This document shows positions 11,835 to 24,058 of a stretch of 64,000 bases of DNA, piece after piece. The notes below the pieces were generated by a model, which had not been told where the DNA came from, did no database searches, and saw only the letters and a list, made by a program, of their open reading frames with translations. Made by a program: the position numbers and the translations under genes. Source of the stretch: Ailanthus altissimus (Eukaryota > Streptophyta > Magnoliopsida > Sapindales > Simaroubaceae); NCBI GenBank assembly GCA_946807835.1, contig OX327683.1, forward strand, positions 13,645,001-13,709,000, in the 5' to 3' direction. Numbering within the stretch: position 1 is the stretch's first letter; every line of letters starts with the position of its first letter.

Positions 11835-13658
11835 TACACCGATGGTTCATCTATATTTTGATTGACTTCATCAAATTCAATCTTTCTACAATCTCTACGA
11901 TTCATGAGAAACTCTTTCTTTAGAAAAGTGGCATCATAAGAAACGAACATATTTCATTCATTTGAATCGTAGAATTGGTATCCCATTATACACTTGGGAT
12001 ACTAAATGAACCGTTGCTTGTACCCTTAGATACAAGTTTATCTTGTTACATAACTCTTATGTAAGCAGAATAACACCAAGTCTTAACATACTCAAGACTC
12101 GTTTTCCTTTGAATCTATATCTCATACAGAGTAGAATGAATGATTTTTGATGGAATTATATTTAATAAGTGAGTAGCAGATTCTAAAGCATAACCCCATA
12201 GATATTGTAAAAGATCAGCAATTCTCAATATCAATTAGATTGTATATAATATAGTCTGATTCCTCATTTCCTAAACAACTTTATGTTGAGGAGTATCTGG
12301 AGGACTATGCTAAATGAGAATCATATTCTCGTTTAAATTATACATGAATTTACTAATTATGTATAAATTACTTCGATCTAATTGAAAGCATTTAATATAC
12401 ATAAGGGTTTGTTTCTTTACAATCATTGACAGAACATTTTGAACACTTCAAAATTTTTCTGACTTGTGTTTCCTAGAAACATATATCCATATGGTGACAA
12501 TCATTATAAAGACAGTGAAGTATTGAAATCACCTATAACAGTAAGATTTATTGGACTAAATACATCTATATATACAATATCCAATAAACCAGTGGCGTGG
12601 CGTCTTACACCTACATAAAGATTCGGTCATATTCTCTTGATTTCATAATTCATAAACTAGTCAATGTTCTATAGTTAGATCAAATATCTGACCATCCTTA
12701 ACCAGACGGGATAGTCATCTCACGACTACATGACCTAATATTATATATACCACTATTTATTATTATTTAAAGTTGCTAAACTACTATTTATTCTGTTCAC
12801 TTATACATTTATTACATTTCCTGTTGTATATAAGATATAATGGTCATTCATTAACGACCATTCATTAACTGGCATTTAGTTAGTAAAACATCATCATTAT
12901 CATAAGGAACTATTTTCATTGTTTTTATGATAACTCTCTCTGTCAACTACACGGAGTGATATGATTCACCAAATAATATTTGGCACGATATAGCAATTCT
13001 ACAACATTAATGCTTTTTCCTAAAAGGAGAAGTGACTAAGAAGTCTTAACGGCTGCCACATCTAAGAAATCTCCATATCTTACGTGAAGCTGAACTTCTC
13101 ATTTCCTAGCTATCAAGCATTTCTCAAATTAGCAACATCTTACAAATATGAGAATAACAAGTGGTATCTTATACCCTTGTAAAGTTAGCATCAAATGCTG
13201 ATGAAATATTAATGTTTGGTAAAACAGATATCTATTGAGTCAATCTTTCTTAAGTTAAGGTGCGATAAATAGTAACATTTACTATTTCAAACCTCATTAC
13301 GATGGAAACACTTTCCATTATGACTTTTCTCTATCTGTGGTTTAGAAATATCAAATATTTCTGAATCTAGAACTATTCTTAAATTTATAAGCAAGTCTTG
13401 AATATTTTATTCAGTACCCTATAGTTATTGGGTATTTATCAAGATTACTAACGGATTGCTCATACTTATCTTATCTCTATAAGACAAGTATCTTGTCTTT
13501 ATAAGACAAATATCTTATCTCTATAAGAAAAATTAGGAGATGTGTAGCGAAATATTTCTAATCGTTAATTAATAACGCTTTAGATCATAAGTATAACTGT
13601 TGTACATTTTTTAATCTAAAAAATGCCATCTCACTACTTTACTTAATCCCTTTAATCT
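11835..13658 (-). pseudogene. Copia-1 integrase, protease and gag remnants
   Basis: Collinear with 43020-45350 of Copia-2. The block at 11840-11960 (integrase end) matches 43040-43140. 12640-12780 matches the GAG-pre-integrase block of Copia-2, and 13370-13450 matches the gag block near 45110. The frame is destroyed by many stops and indels, and no open frame is worth naming. The match shows the Copia-1 body was continuous before the Tekay and solo-LTR insertions. Confidence 0.7.
13654..13658. repeat. Target-site duplication of solo LTR A (AATCT), left copy
   Basis: AATCT precedes the TG end at 13659. The same five bases follow the CA end at 15846-15850. In Copia-2 the corresponding site (near 45355) is uninterrupted. 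Confidence 0.9.
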
Positions 13659-15845
13659 TGTTAGAGTTTGTGCTTACATGCCATCCCTGTTTGTATGAAT
13701 ATTTATTTTGTAATATTTATATGATGAATATTTTTATTAAATCGCTAATAACCTTTATTAAATGGTAATTAAGCTTGTAACATTATAGACAATATATATG
13801 ATCTGAATAAGTTCATATATGATTTAAAGAAGTTTAGACCAGGGCTAAGAGTTAGCAATGCTGATAGTTATAAATGCTAAGAGTTAGCACTACTAAGAGT
13901 TAACAGGTTATAATAGCTAGGAAGATCTAAAAGGTAGAACCTTATTTATAATGTGACAAAAACCTGAGAATATACTAGTAATAACATAGTTACAATAGAT
14001 ACTAAGAAATGTCATTATTTAAGTATCTTCTCAAATAAAGAGTTCTTGATCTACGTTCACCAATGAGGGTCTATTGGTGAAACACAATAATATAGATTAG
14101 TGTATATCTATATCTATATTGTACAGATGATTATTCTTAGTTAATCATGAGCTTGGTTGAAGCTCATATAGACATATAGGTATTCAGTTAGGACTGGATA
14201 CTGAATAAACTCACGAGGACCCCAATAGATATCCTATGACACCGTCAAAAGAAGGTCCTCTTGAGTTGAGTAGTATTTATGGTCCTTCGACCTGAGCACC
14301 ACAGTGGGCTTATGGGAGATCCACCATATTTGGTTCCACGTATGTCAGAGACTTTTTATGGTCTAACCGCTACGTGTCGCTGGGTATGGTTCGATGCTGA
14401 TGGAGTTCTTTGGTGTGCGTAGATATAGGATCTGCTAGCTTACATAGATGGGTTGTATATCCAAAACTTCAAGATTACATGTATCTTGTAAAGTCTTATG
14501 GCCATAAGCAATCAACCTGGGAAAAGAGTTTCCTACAGGTTTGAACATTATAGCAAAAGTGTTTACATATATTGTTCATTAAGATACGAATCTGGAGATA
14601 AAGAAACAGATTAAATTATCAGGATTTGACGGTAATGATCTATATCCCGCTTATCCAGGATATAATGACGGAAGGATTATACGAATATGTAATAACCTCA
14701 ACATGTATGGTCTAACACGCTAATTTGTAACATTCGTGACATGTGCGTGGGGCATCGATCACGGACTTATGGAATAGTTCCATTTTATGAATCGGGCGTG
14801 GACTTAAGGAGTTCCAGTATGAAATGTATTCTTTGAGCATTTGGGCAGCATACTGTATTGAATAGTTCAATACAGTAAAATTCAGCAATTTACTATAGTT
14901 AAGTTAACTAAAGTATATGGTTAAATGATGGGACCCACTTTAGGTTAACTTGGTAACCTAGTGTGGAGATAAATATAATTTCACTTAATGATTATTTAAT
15001 TGTTAAATAATTCAAATAAATATTTATTTATTTAATTGTTAAATAAATAATTTAGTTTAACTATGATTAAGAGTTAACCGTATGGTTAAGTTAGATTAAC
15101 TTTACTTAATGGTTAAGTAAAAGTTAACCTAACTATGGTTAAGTTAGTTAACTATGGTTAGAATATTTAAATGTTCTTTTACCTAACTAGAGTTAAGTGT
15201 TAACTATAGTTAGAATATTTAAATGTTCATTTAACCTAACTAGAGTTAAGAGTTAACTATGATTAAGTTAGGTTAAATGCAAATTGAAATTAAGTGTAAT
15301 AAATTGAAATTAAATTCATTTGTATAAATAAGACAAATGTAATTAAAATTCATAAGTTTTGTTAAATTTTCTTTTTGCTAAAAACTTGGCCAGCCATTAC
15401 AAAGAGAGAAAAGAGAAATTATTTTCTAATTATTGGATTCAAGAGTTGAATTCATAATTTTCTTTTATAAGGCATTAAAACTAATTTAGCAAAAGAGGTT
15501 TTAATTAATTGATTAAGTATTAATCAAAAGAAAAAATTAAGAACATAAGTTTAAGTTGTTAAACTTTTGTTGGATCAAAGCTGTCATTCTAGATAATCAA
15601 ACCCACCATTGTTGATTACTAGAATTGATCAAAGATTACATTTCGGTGGACTTCAACAATTTCTATCTAAAGGCTTTAAGGGTTATTTCTCAATTTCATT
15701 TCAGTAAATTCATTTAATATGTAATGATTGTGTTTACTGCAATGTTTTAAGCTTCCACTGACTGGTTATATGTATGAGATATGTATATATTGTTGTTAAA
15801 CACAAAACCCACATGCAAACACCCTTGAATAATCAACTCCCAACA
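13659..15845 (+). mobile_element. Solo LTR A of a Copia element
   Basis: 2187 bp with ends TGTTAGAG and CCCAACA and a TSD AATCT, and no internal region. It shares its whole length with the other Copia LTRs here (16758-19090, 46422-48662 and parts of others), including the strongly conserved block at about 14140-14450. It is in plus orientation, opposite to Copia-1. A solo LTR with intact TSD is the product expected of recombination between the two LTRs of a full element. Confidence 0.9.
15147..15280 (+). repeat. Tandem 52-53-bp duplication in LTR A
   Basis: 15147-15198 and 15199-15251 are near-identical, and a third partial unit starts at 15252. Units begin GTTAACTATGGTTAG and contain GAATATTTAAATGTTC. 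They lie in a wider GTTAAC-rich tract (15040-15285). Confidence 0.75.
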
Positions 15846-15850
15846 AATCT

Positions 15851-16743
15851 CTCAAACGGGATAATGACAGTTTAAAATTTTAAACTATATAGCGGGAAGT
15901 GGACCCCATTGAGATTTACTCTAACCTCACGTTAAAACAATCTTGGCCTTTATAAATTCAACAAGTAGACAACTTTTGTCAATTGTATCTCATACAACTC
16001 TTACTACTGATCCTAAATACATCTTATCTTCACACAAAAGCAATATTGGATAAGTATATTTCAGATTAACTCGTCAATAGTCAAATATATGTTACTGACA
16101 TTATCCTCACGCTAAAGTAATATTGGATAATATGTTCACATATATTTAACTCATCTCATGTTTTACCGACATTAGACCAAGTCACATCGACCAAATCCCT
16201 CACGCTAAAGCAATATTAGGAAAGACCATAGTGACCCGTCTCACACCGCATTGACAAGACGGACCATTTAAAATATTATCACATAATATAATAAATTTCA
16301 ATCTGATTAAGAGAAATTTTAAATATAGGATTTCATCACATGCTCTCATATCATAACAGAGTTATTCTCAATCAAATATTCATTTCTGTACAAGCACAAC
16401 TAACCTCCACCAGTAGGGCTCTCATTGTGGTTACAAAAAATAAATAAAATAAAAATAAAATTATTTTCTTAGTTTATCATGTAAACTAATAACTATTATT
16501 ATTACATCTTATAAACCCCCTAAATGCGAAAATAATTTTTTTTTGTGTGAACGCCGCAATGTTCGTACACCCGACGCCCCGACGTTCATATGAACGTTGC
16601 AGCGCTGGACATGAGCGCTGCGGCATTCCAGGTGCAATTTTTAACTGGTTTGCATTTTCAAAACTTGAAATGCACCCCAATAGCCCTGGAACTTGTCCTA
16701 AAACATAGCCAACACTAAAAAACACCCATAACAACACAAAATT
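15851..16743 (-). other. Copia-1 untranslated leader with spaced repeats
   Basis: A noncoding region between gag and the primer site. A 22-bp motif, core CACGCTAAAGCAATATT on the plus strand, recurs at 15925-15946, 16028-16049, 16105-16126 and 16198-16220, spaced about 77-103 bp. A GC-rich palindrome-prone patch lies at 16545-16640. The 83-codon minus frame at 16486-16737 spans this patch and shows no gag feature. Confidence 0.6.
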
Positions 16744-16755
16744 GCTTTGATACCA
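16744..16755 (-). other. Copia-1 primer binding site (initiator tRNA-Met)
   Basis: The minus strand reads TGGTATCAAAGC, one mismatch from the standard initiator-Met primer site, two bases inside the 5' LTR. Confidence 0.88.
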
Positions 16756-16757
16756 AT

Positions 16758-19090
16758 TGTTGGGTGTTGATTATTCTAGGGTATTTGTATGTGGGATGTG
16801 TTCATCATACAAAAATATACATATCTCATACATATATGTGCACAATAGAAGATTAAAATTAATACAATGAACACATGTTATACATGTTTATCAAATGAAA
16901 AATGAGATTGAGAAATTTAAACTACGAAGCTTTTGGATTAATTTGCTTGAATTCCACCATGAAATGAAACTTTGATCAATTCTAGCAATCAACAAGGGTG
17001 GGTTTGATTGTCTAGAATAGCAGTATATTAATCCAGCATTTAGTTTAACTCTTAAACTTGATTCAAAGTTAAACTCTTTAACTTAGTTAATTTTTTTTTT
17101 TTTATTCAACTCTTGAATAAAAATAAATTTAATCCATGTTTTAATGGCTAAATTAATTAGAGAAGATGATGAATAGAAAATAATTTTAACTCTTGAAACA
17201 TTTCAATTTTCGTTCTCAATTTCTCTCTTAATTTTCTAGCCAATCAAAAACACTTAACATTTGTTTTAATCAAATTAAATTAATTTGTTTTATCTTTTGT
17301 TCAACTCTTGAACAATTAAAACAAATCTATTTTTAGTTATTACATTTAGTAACCATTTATATATTTGTTTTGTTATTCTAACACTTAAAACACAAAATAA
17401 AGAATTCCAATTTCGTAAATTAAAATGGCCACCAAAATTATAAAATCTAAAAACTTAAAAACTTATGAATTTTGAATTTCATTTCCCTTCATATACTAAT
17501 GCATAAATTTCAAACTAATTTGAATTTTATTTGCATTTAATTTAACTTAACCTAACCTTAGTTAACATTTAACCTTAGTTAAGTTAGTTTAACTTAACCC
17601 TTAAGTTAATAAATATTTAAATATTCTAACTATAGTTAACTAACTTAACCATGGTTAGGTTAACCTTTACCTAACCATTAAGTAAAGTTAACTTAACTTA
17701 ACCATATGTTTAACATTTAACTATAGTTAAGTTAAATTATTTATTTAACAATTAAATAAATAAATATTTATTTTAATTATTTAACAATTAAATAATCATA
17801 AAGTGAATTTACATTTATATCCTTACTAGGTTACCAAGTTAACCTAAAGTGGGTCATATTATTTAACCATATACTTTAGTTAACTTAACCTTAGTAAATT
17901 ATTGAATTATACTATATTGAACCATTCAATATGGTAAATTGCCCAAGTGCTCAAAGAGTACATTTCATATTGTGACTATTTAGGTTTACACCCAATTTAT
18001 CAAATAAAACTATTTCATGAATCCGTAATCGATGCCCCACGCACATGTTACGAATCTTATAAATCAGAGCATCAGACCATACAAGTTGAGGTCACAACAC
18101 ATACGTATAATCCTTCCATCATTCATACCCTGGATGTGCAGGGATATAGATCAGCACCGTCAAATCCTCATTTGCTCATCCATTATCTTATCTCCAGATT
18201 CGTATCTTGATAAACAATATACGCAAACACTTTTACTATATTGTTTAACCCTGTGGAAATTTTTTTTTCCGGGTTTATACTTGTGGTCACAAGACTTCAT
18301 GAAATACAATCTCGAAGCATCGGCTATACAACTTACTCACGTAAGCTGATGGATCCTGTATCTACGCACACCGAACTCCATGATCATCGGACCATACCCA
18401 GCGACACATAGCAGTCAGACCATGAAAGGTCTTTGAAATATATAGAACCAAAGCATGATGGATCACTCACAAGACCACCGTGGCGCTTAGGTCAGAGGAC
18501 CACGAATACTACTCAACTCGAGAGGACCTTCATTTGACGGCTTCATAGGATATCTATTAGGGTCCTCGTGAGTCTGTTTAGTATCTAGTCCTGACTAGAT
18601 ACCCACATGCCTATACAAGCTCTAAGCTCATGGTCAGCTAAGAACAACCATTTGAACCAGTCAAATATAGACATACACTAATCTATATAATTAGAATTTA
18701 CCGATAGACTCGCATTGGTGAACATAGATCAGAAACATTGTGTTTGAGACATACTTACATAATGATATTTCTTAGCACCTATTGCAACTATGTCATTACA
18801 AGTATACTCTCAGGTCTTTGTCCCATTATAGACAAGGTTCTAACTCTTTCGACATCGCTGACTCTTATAACCTGTTAACTCTTAGCACAGCTTTACTAAC
18901 TATTAGTTCTGGTCTAAACTCATTTAAGACCAGATCTGAACTCTTTCAATCAAACAATGTTTATAATGTTATAAGTATTATACCATATAATTATGATATT
19001 AACAATTTTTATTCGAAATATTTATTGTATAAATATTAACAATTAATATTCATAAAATATTGGAATAACACGTAAGCACCAGCTCCAGCA
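16758..19090 (-). repeat. Copia-1 5' LTR (LTR B)
   Basis: Plus-strand ends TGTTGGGTG and CTCCAGCA. Read on the minus strand it starts TGCTGGAGCTGGTGCTTAC, matching the start of LTR A. It carries a GTTAAC-rich tract at 17530-17770 and the block conserved in all Copia LTRs here at about 18340-18660. The short ORFs inside are unrelated to any protein I recognise. Confidence 0.85.
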
Positions 19091-19242
19091 CAATATTTGT
19101 ATTTGTCCAATAAATGATTGTTATGGTGAATAGTTAATTAGTATTCATTTCAATTATTCCTAATCCAATCAACGGCATTGGTAATTCTTATTTATTCATA
19201 TAGAATGAGGTTTGCTTTTTTGGTCGAGCTTCTTCGATATTT

Positions 19243-19642
19243 CCTAAGTTAACCTTGGTTATTCTTAGGGAACTTGTTCATATTGTTAAGTATTTAATTT
19301 TACCCATCTTAAAAGACGTTGGTTGTTCTTGAAACATTTTTCCAATGGTCATATATTGAGTACTTAATTGCTCCCAAGTCTCAAAGAACATTGGTTGTTC
19401 TCAGCATACTTTTTATAGTAGTCGTCTGTTGAGTACTCGATTGTTTACAAGTCTCAAGGGATTTTGGTCATTCTTGGTGTACTTTTTCGCTTTGGTTATT
19501 GATTGCGTGCCCAATTTTTCACAAATCTCATAGGACAGTGGTCGTTTCGGTATACTTTTCACATTGGTCATTTGCTGAGTTCTAATTTTTTCCAAGTTTT
19601 AAAGGACGTTAGTCATTCTCAACATAGTTTTTGCAGTTGGCG
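19243..19642 (-). repeat. Degenerate ~73-bp minisatellite, 5-6 units
   Basis: Units start near 19243, 19311, 19383, 19456, 19530 and 19601 (lengths 68, 72, 73, 74, 71 and a partial). Each opens with a version of AAAGGACGTTGGTTGTTCT and closes near CCAAGTCTC. The units have drifted heavily. The 60-codon minus ORF at 19413-19595 is only a run through them. The array starts about 110 bases past the end of the Tat integrase below, on its strand. Confidence 0.8.
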
Positions 19643-19750
19643 TTCATATTAAAATATAGTTAAAGAATAATAATTAAGATGAGAACTCTAAGCACTTCAA
19701 GTGATTTTCGTATTATAATATATGTTGATTATAACAAAATATATGAAAAA

Positions 19751-20560
19751 TCTTTGGGGTAGTATATCTTGAAGGGCTCAGCATTACATGATTTTTTAAC
19801 TACCCTTCCATCTACATATTCAAGCTCGTATGTTCTTAGTCAGACTCTTTGGTAGACTCCATCTGTTGGATTTTTAGTGTTCAATTAAGTTTTCCTTAGA
19901 ACGAGGTCTCCCTTAGTGAACTCTTGAGCCCAAACACTCTTTTGTTATAGTATTGAGTGATCTTTTAGTAATAGGCATGTGATCTGATATAAGCATGTTC
20001 TTTTATCTAGTCAACTAGGTCAAGTTATCCTTTAGGCAATGTTTGGTTCTCTTCTTAAAAATATGAGACTCAATAGGTAGGCACTCGATGTTCTCTTACT
20101 AGTGGTCTTGAGGGCCCACAATACTTTGGGGAGAACCTCGACTTAGGCTTTTTTCTTTTAAGCTGATTTCTTCTTCAAGAGCTTATTTATCAACTTATTT
20201 GAGGACTCCACATGCCCATTTATTTTAAGATGAGTAGGGGAGGTGAAACGAAGTTGAATAAAAAGTCCTCGATAAAAATCTTTGAAATTGTCACGATCAA
20301 ACTGCTAGTTGTGGTTTGTAACAATGGCATGTTAGATTCTAAATCAGCAGATGAGGTTCCTCTATACGAAGTCTCTAACTTTCTTCTCGTGATAGTAGTA
20401 AGAGGTTTGGTCTCCACTTACTTTGTGAAGTAATGAACTACAACTACAACATATTTAGTTGAGCCTTTTCCTTGGGGTAAGGGGCTGATCAGGTCGAGTT
20501 CCTATTATGTGAATAGCTTTAAGTTCTTGGGTGAAGCGTGTATGTGGTCATAATGTTTTG
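19751..20560 (-). pseudogene. Tat-lineage Ty3/Gypsy integrase remnant
   Basis: The minus strand, read across several frames, gives an integrase in order. A degraded copy of the first-Asp block is followed by LPQGKGSTKYVVVVV and YFTK near 20440-20480. FDRDNFKDFYRGLFIQLRF and INGHVESSNK (catalytic Glu) lie near 20210-20310, then LPKVLWALKTT near 20110. Last comes a C-terminal block with GDLVLRK, YELEYVDGRVVK and NAEPFKIYY ending near 19751. The wording of the blocks is that of Tat elements (Ogre/Retand group). Many stops and frameshifts; the upstream pol and both LTRs are missing. Confidence 0.75.
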
Positions 20561-20618
20561 GCATAAATAGCACCTTTTTAGGACTCCTTAGTATTTTAAA
20601 GAGCAATCGACTAATAAC

Positions 20619-21495
20619 TATTAGAGACGGTGCTTACGTACCATTTCATTTTGTATGAATATCTATTCATTTAATACTTATACAATGGACATTTTTATAA
20701 ATTGTTAATATTTTATTATACGGTACTAAGCTTTTTATCTTTCAGAAATTATAGATCTAAAAGAGTAGATATGATCTAAATATGTTTAGGTCAGTGTTAA
20801 AAGTTAGCATTATAAGAGTTAAGACCTTGTTTGAAAAGAGACAAAGACCTGGTAATATATTAGTAATAACATAGTTAAAATGAGTTGCAAATAATGTTAG
20901 AAAATGTCATTATACAGCGTGTTCTTGAAAACAACGTTCCCAATTTATATTGGTAACACGAGTCGATCGGTAAACCTCCAAGATCAGTGTATATCTATAT
21001 CCAAAAATTTTAAATGGTTAGTTTTACCAGACTGTGGGCTTAGTAGAAGCTCTATAGGCATATAGGTATCAATGGAGACTGGGTACTAAATAGACTCACG
21101 AGGACCTCTAATAGACATCTCATAGAGCTGTCAATGGAATGTCTTCTCGAGTTGAGTAGTTCAGTGGATCCTTTGACTTGAGTGCCATGGTAGGCTTGTG
21201 AGTGATCTACTATACTTTGATTCACGCGTATTAGAGACCTTTCATGGTCTGACCTCTTGGCGTCGTTGGGTATGGTTCAATGCTCATGAAGTCTAGTATG
21301 CGTAGATATAGGATTCGTCAACTCATATGAGTGAGTTGTATATCCTGATCCTCCGAGATTGTATTTTAAAATATCTTGTGGCCACAAGCATAAACCTTCA
21401 AAATAAATTTTTCGTAAGGTTAAACAATACCACAAAGGTGTTTGTGGATGTTGTTTATGAAAATACAAATCTAGAGATAGGTTTATGGTTGAGTA
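20619..21495 (+). mobile_element. Copia LTR fragment C, truncated by Athila-2
   Basis: It starts TATTAGAGACGGTGCTTAC (TG end decayed to TA) and follows LTR A 13659 to about 14590, including the conserved block near 21050-21310. The match stops exactly where the Athila-2 LTR begins at 21496. The other half of this LTR is not in the window. Confidence 0.75.
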
Positions 21496-22927
21496 TGATG
21501 AACACTAGAAATTATACATTTAATAAGGATTTTACATCATTGCCTTGTGTACTAGTTTCATTAACCTCTCTAACTTAAGCATGATTATAATATTGTACCT
21601 AATTAACTTTTAACTATTTTGTGGTAGGTTCTATAAAATGGGCATAACGTTCTTCTTAGGAATCCAATTAGAGTGATTCTTAATCCTATGAAAAGCCCAC
21701 TCAATGGGGTAAAATATTGTATTTTACAAAGAATTTAGAATTCGAGTGTTTAAAGGGTGAAAAATATCTTAGAAAAGAACTAATCTACACTACAGGCCCA
21801 GTCCATACAGTCATCAGTATTTAGCCCATAACTAGAGAAATAAGTATCTAATATGTATGAGAAAACTCAATTTGAAAATATAAAAGATTATCTACAACTT
21901 TGATTTTTTGAGTGAAAGCTAATTAGGACCCATAAATTCTAAATTGGATAATTAAGTGGGTGCATTAATGATAATTAATGCAAATTAGTTGCCATCCTTT
22001 TTAACTTTTATCATCCAAGTGCTTCACTCTTCATTTGTCTTGATTTATTCATGTTTTTCTATAAATAAGTAGCTTATATATGCTCAAAGTATGTAATTAG
22101 AGAGATAGATTTTAGTTCAGAACACTTATATTTTATATTATCTCTTTGTAGTATTATTTTTTTTATTTTCTATTATAACCTTCATGTTATCTCTTCTTCC
22201 ATTTCTTTCCTTTTCCTTTAATTTTATTATGTCCATATAATTTTCATTTTGTTAAGGTGAAAGGGTGAAACTCTTGATAAGGTAATAAGATATACTTCAA
22301 CTTTTATTCTAGAATTTAATGTTCTATTCTTAAGTTAAGCAAATTTATGTATTATGTATTTATTTTATTATACATTATTAATACCATTTCTTGCAAAGTG
22401 GTGTATCTTGATTTGTCATAGACGATCTTTATAGTTGGCACAATGAATTCTTGAAATCATTTACAAGATTTAGTGTAGATACCCTTTCTTGTAAAGTGAG
22501 AGTCATGATTTATTTTAGACAAATATAAATATTGGCATAATAAATACTTGAACCCATTTATAAGATTTGGTGTATAATAATTGAGAGAAATAAATACAAG
22601 TTAATACATAAATGATGATGACGCACAATTGTTATATCTTTCGATTGGAATCTCTTTTGTGTGGGGATTCTAATTGAGTTATAAAAAAGAATTGAATATA
22701 TTTTTATTTCATAAGCCAAGAGTGGATTTCCTTAACCTTTACATTTATTTTAATTGGTTAATTGAATTCTTATTTGCAAACATCTTATATTACTTTATTT
22801 GTCTTTAGTGTATTTATAGTTTGTAATTTTAATTCCACTTCTCTGTGGATCGACCCCGTTCTCATCGAGTTATTTATTACTTCGACAATCCTGCACTGTA
22901 AATAAACTCCTATATTTTAAATGTGTA
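21496..22927 (+). repeat. Athila-2 5' LTR
   Basis: It starts TGATGAACAC, the reverse complement of the Athila-1 LTR end, and runs collinear with it to AACTCCTATA near 22918. The U5 block TGTGGATCGACCCCGTTCTC is at 22846-22865. The final CA has decayed. Confidence 0.85.
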
Positions 22928-22934
22928 TAGTTTT

Positions 22935-22952
22935 TGTCGCCGTTTTCGGGGA
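22935..22952 (+). other. Athila-2 primer binding site (tRNA-Asp type)
   Basis: TGTCGCCGTTTTCGGGGA differs at three positions from the tRNA-Asp complement usual in Athila elements. One decayed copy of the leader hairpin of Athila-1 follows at about 22988-23002. Confidence 0.8.
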
Positions 22953-23186
22953 AGTGAAACTAACTAAGAATTTATTTTATTTTCATTGAATGCTAAGCTT
23001 CCTACTGTTTGTTTACTAACTTTTTATTATCCTAATCTAACATTGACTAATCTAACTTTTAATTATTTCTCTAACTTTATTTTATTGTTAGCATTGCCTA
23101 TTTTATTTACCTTTATTTAATATTTTATTTCTTTTTTCTCTTATTTATAATATTTATTGTTATCATATTTTGTTTTATTTATTTGT

Positions 23187-24058
23187 ATCAGTGGTTGGTT
23201 TTGAGATTCTAATTCTCATCATTTGGTGAAAGGTAATTTTAGAACTTCCTATGATAATTTGTTGGATTCTGCTTTATCTTCTTATTCTTCACCAATTAAC
23301 ACTATAACTGATAATCAAATTGAGAGATTCATAAACTCAGAGGACAATCAGTCCCAACATAATGATTATAACCGTCCTAGGACACTTAGAGACTATATGA
23401 ACCCCACACGAACCGTGCACCATCTTGCTTAATTTTTTTTTTAGATGCAAAACATTTTAATTTTAAGCCGGACATTATCCAACCTTTACCCACTTTTCTT
23501 GGTTTAAATGCATAGAATCTTTACCTCTACATCTAAGAAAATTTGAAGAAGTTTGTAACACATATAATGACCTAAATTGTAGCATGAACACAATTTGACT
23601 TAAACGTTTTCCTTTTTCTTTAAAAGAAAATGTTAAAATATGGCTACAAAACCTTAGGCCAAGATCTATTTCTTCATAGGATGAAATACAACAACATTTT
23701 TTTATAATCAAATTTCCTCCCAATAGAACAAATTCTTTCAAAATATAAATTACCACTTTTGCCTAAAAATCAGGAGAGACCTTTTACCAATGTTGGAAAA
23801 TGTATAAAGAATTACTTAATACCTGTCCATATTATAGCTTTGAAACTTAAAGATTAGTCTCAAATTTCTATGAGGGCTTAACACTCTAAGTTAGAAAAAC
23901 TGTAGAAATGATGTGTAATGGAACATTTGAGGATAAAATCCCAGAAAAGACAATGAACTATCTAGACTTACTAGCGAAAAATACTCAAAATTGGGATACT
24001 ACTGGTACTAGTGAGGCACCTAGTAAAACGCAAACCATTACATCTAGTGGAGGTATTT
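23187..24058 (+). pseudogene. Athila-2 gag, N-terminal part
   Basis: It begins with the decayed start (ATC instead of ATG) of the SGWFRDPNSH-type N terminus seen in Athila-1. The longest open piece, from a Met at 23223 to 23432, reads VKGNFRTSYDNLLDS and PRTLRDYMNPTRT. The capsid region follows in broken frames, with readable pieces of the MMCNGTFEDK-type block near 23900. It is cut at 24058 by solo LTR D and continues at 26126. It is nonfunctional. Confidence 0.8.

Larger units (their letters stand above)
1..19090 (-). mobile_element. Copia-1: decayed Ty1/Copia retrotransposon, interrupted, 3' end off the left edge
   Basis: A minus-strand Copia element. Its 5' LTR is 16758-19090, the initiator-Met primer site is 16744-16755, the leader runs left from there, and gag to reverse transcriptase remnants follow in 11835-13658 and 1-1427. 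The parts align in order with the second Copia element at 41633-48662. Two later insertions split it: the Tekay element 1428-11829 and the solo LTR 13659-15845. Both have clean target-site duplications, so Copia-1 is older than both. No frame longer than a few dozen codons survives. Its 3' LTR must lie left of base 1. Confidence 0.85.

Noticed and set aside
16486..16737. 83-codon minus-strand frame next to the Copia-1 primer site
   Set aside because: No gag features; it spans the GC-rich leader patch and is not conserved in Copia-2.
20212..20433. Plus-strand 73-codon frame
   Set aside because: Antisense shadow of the Tat integrase remnant, which reads clearly on the minus strand.
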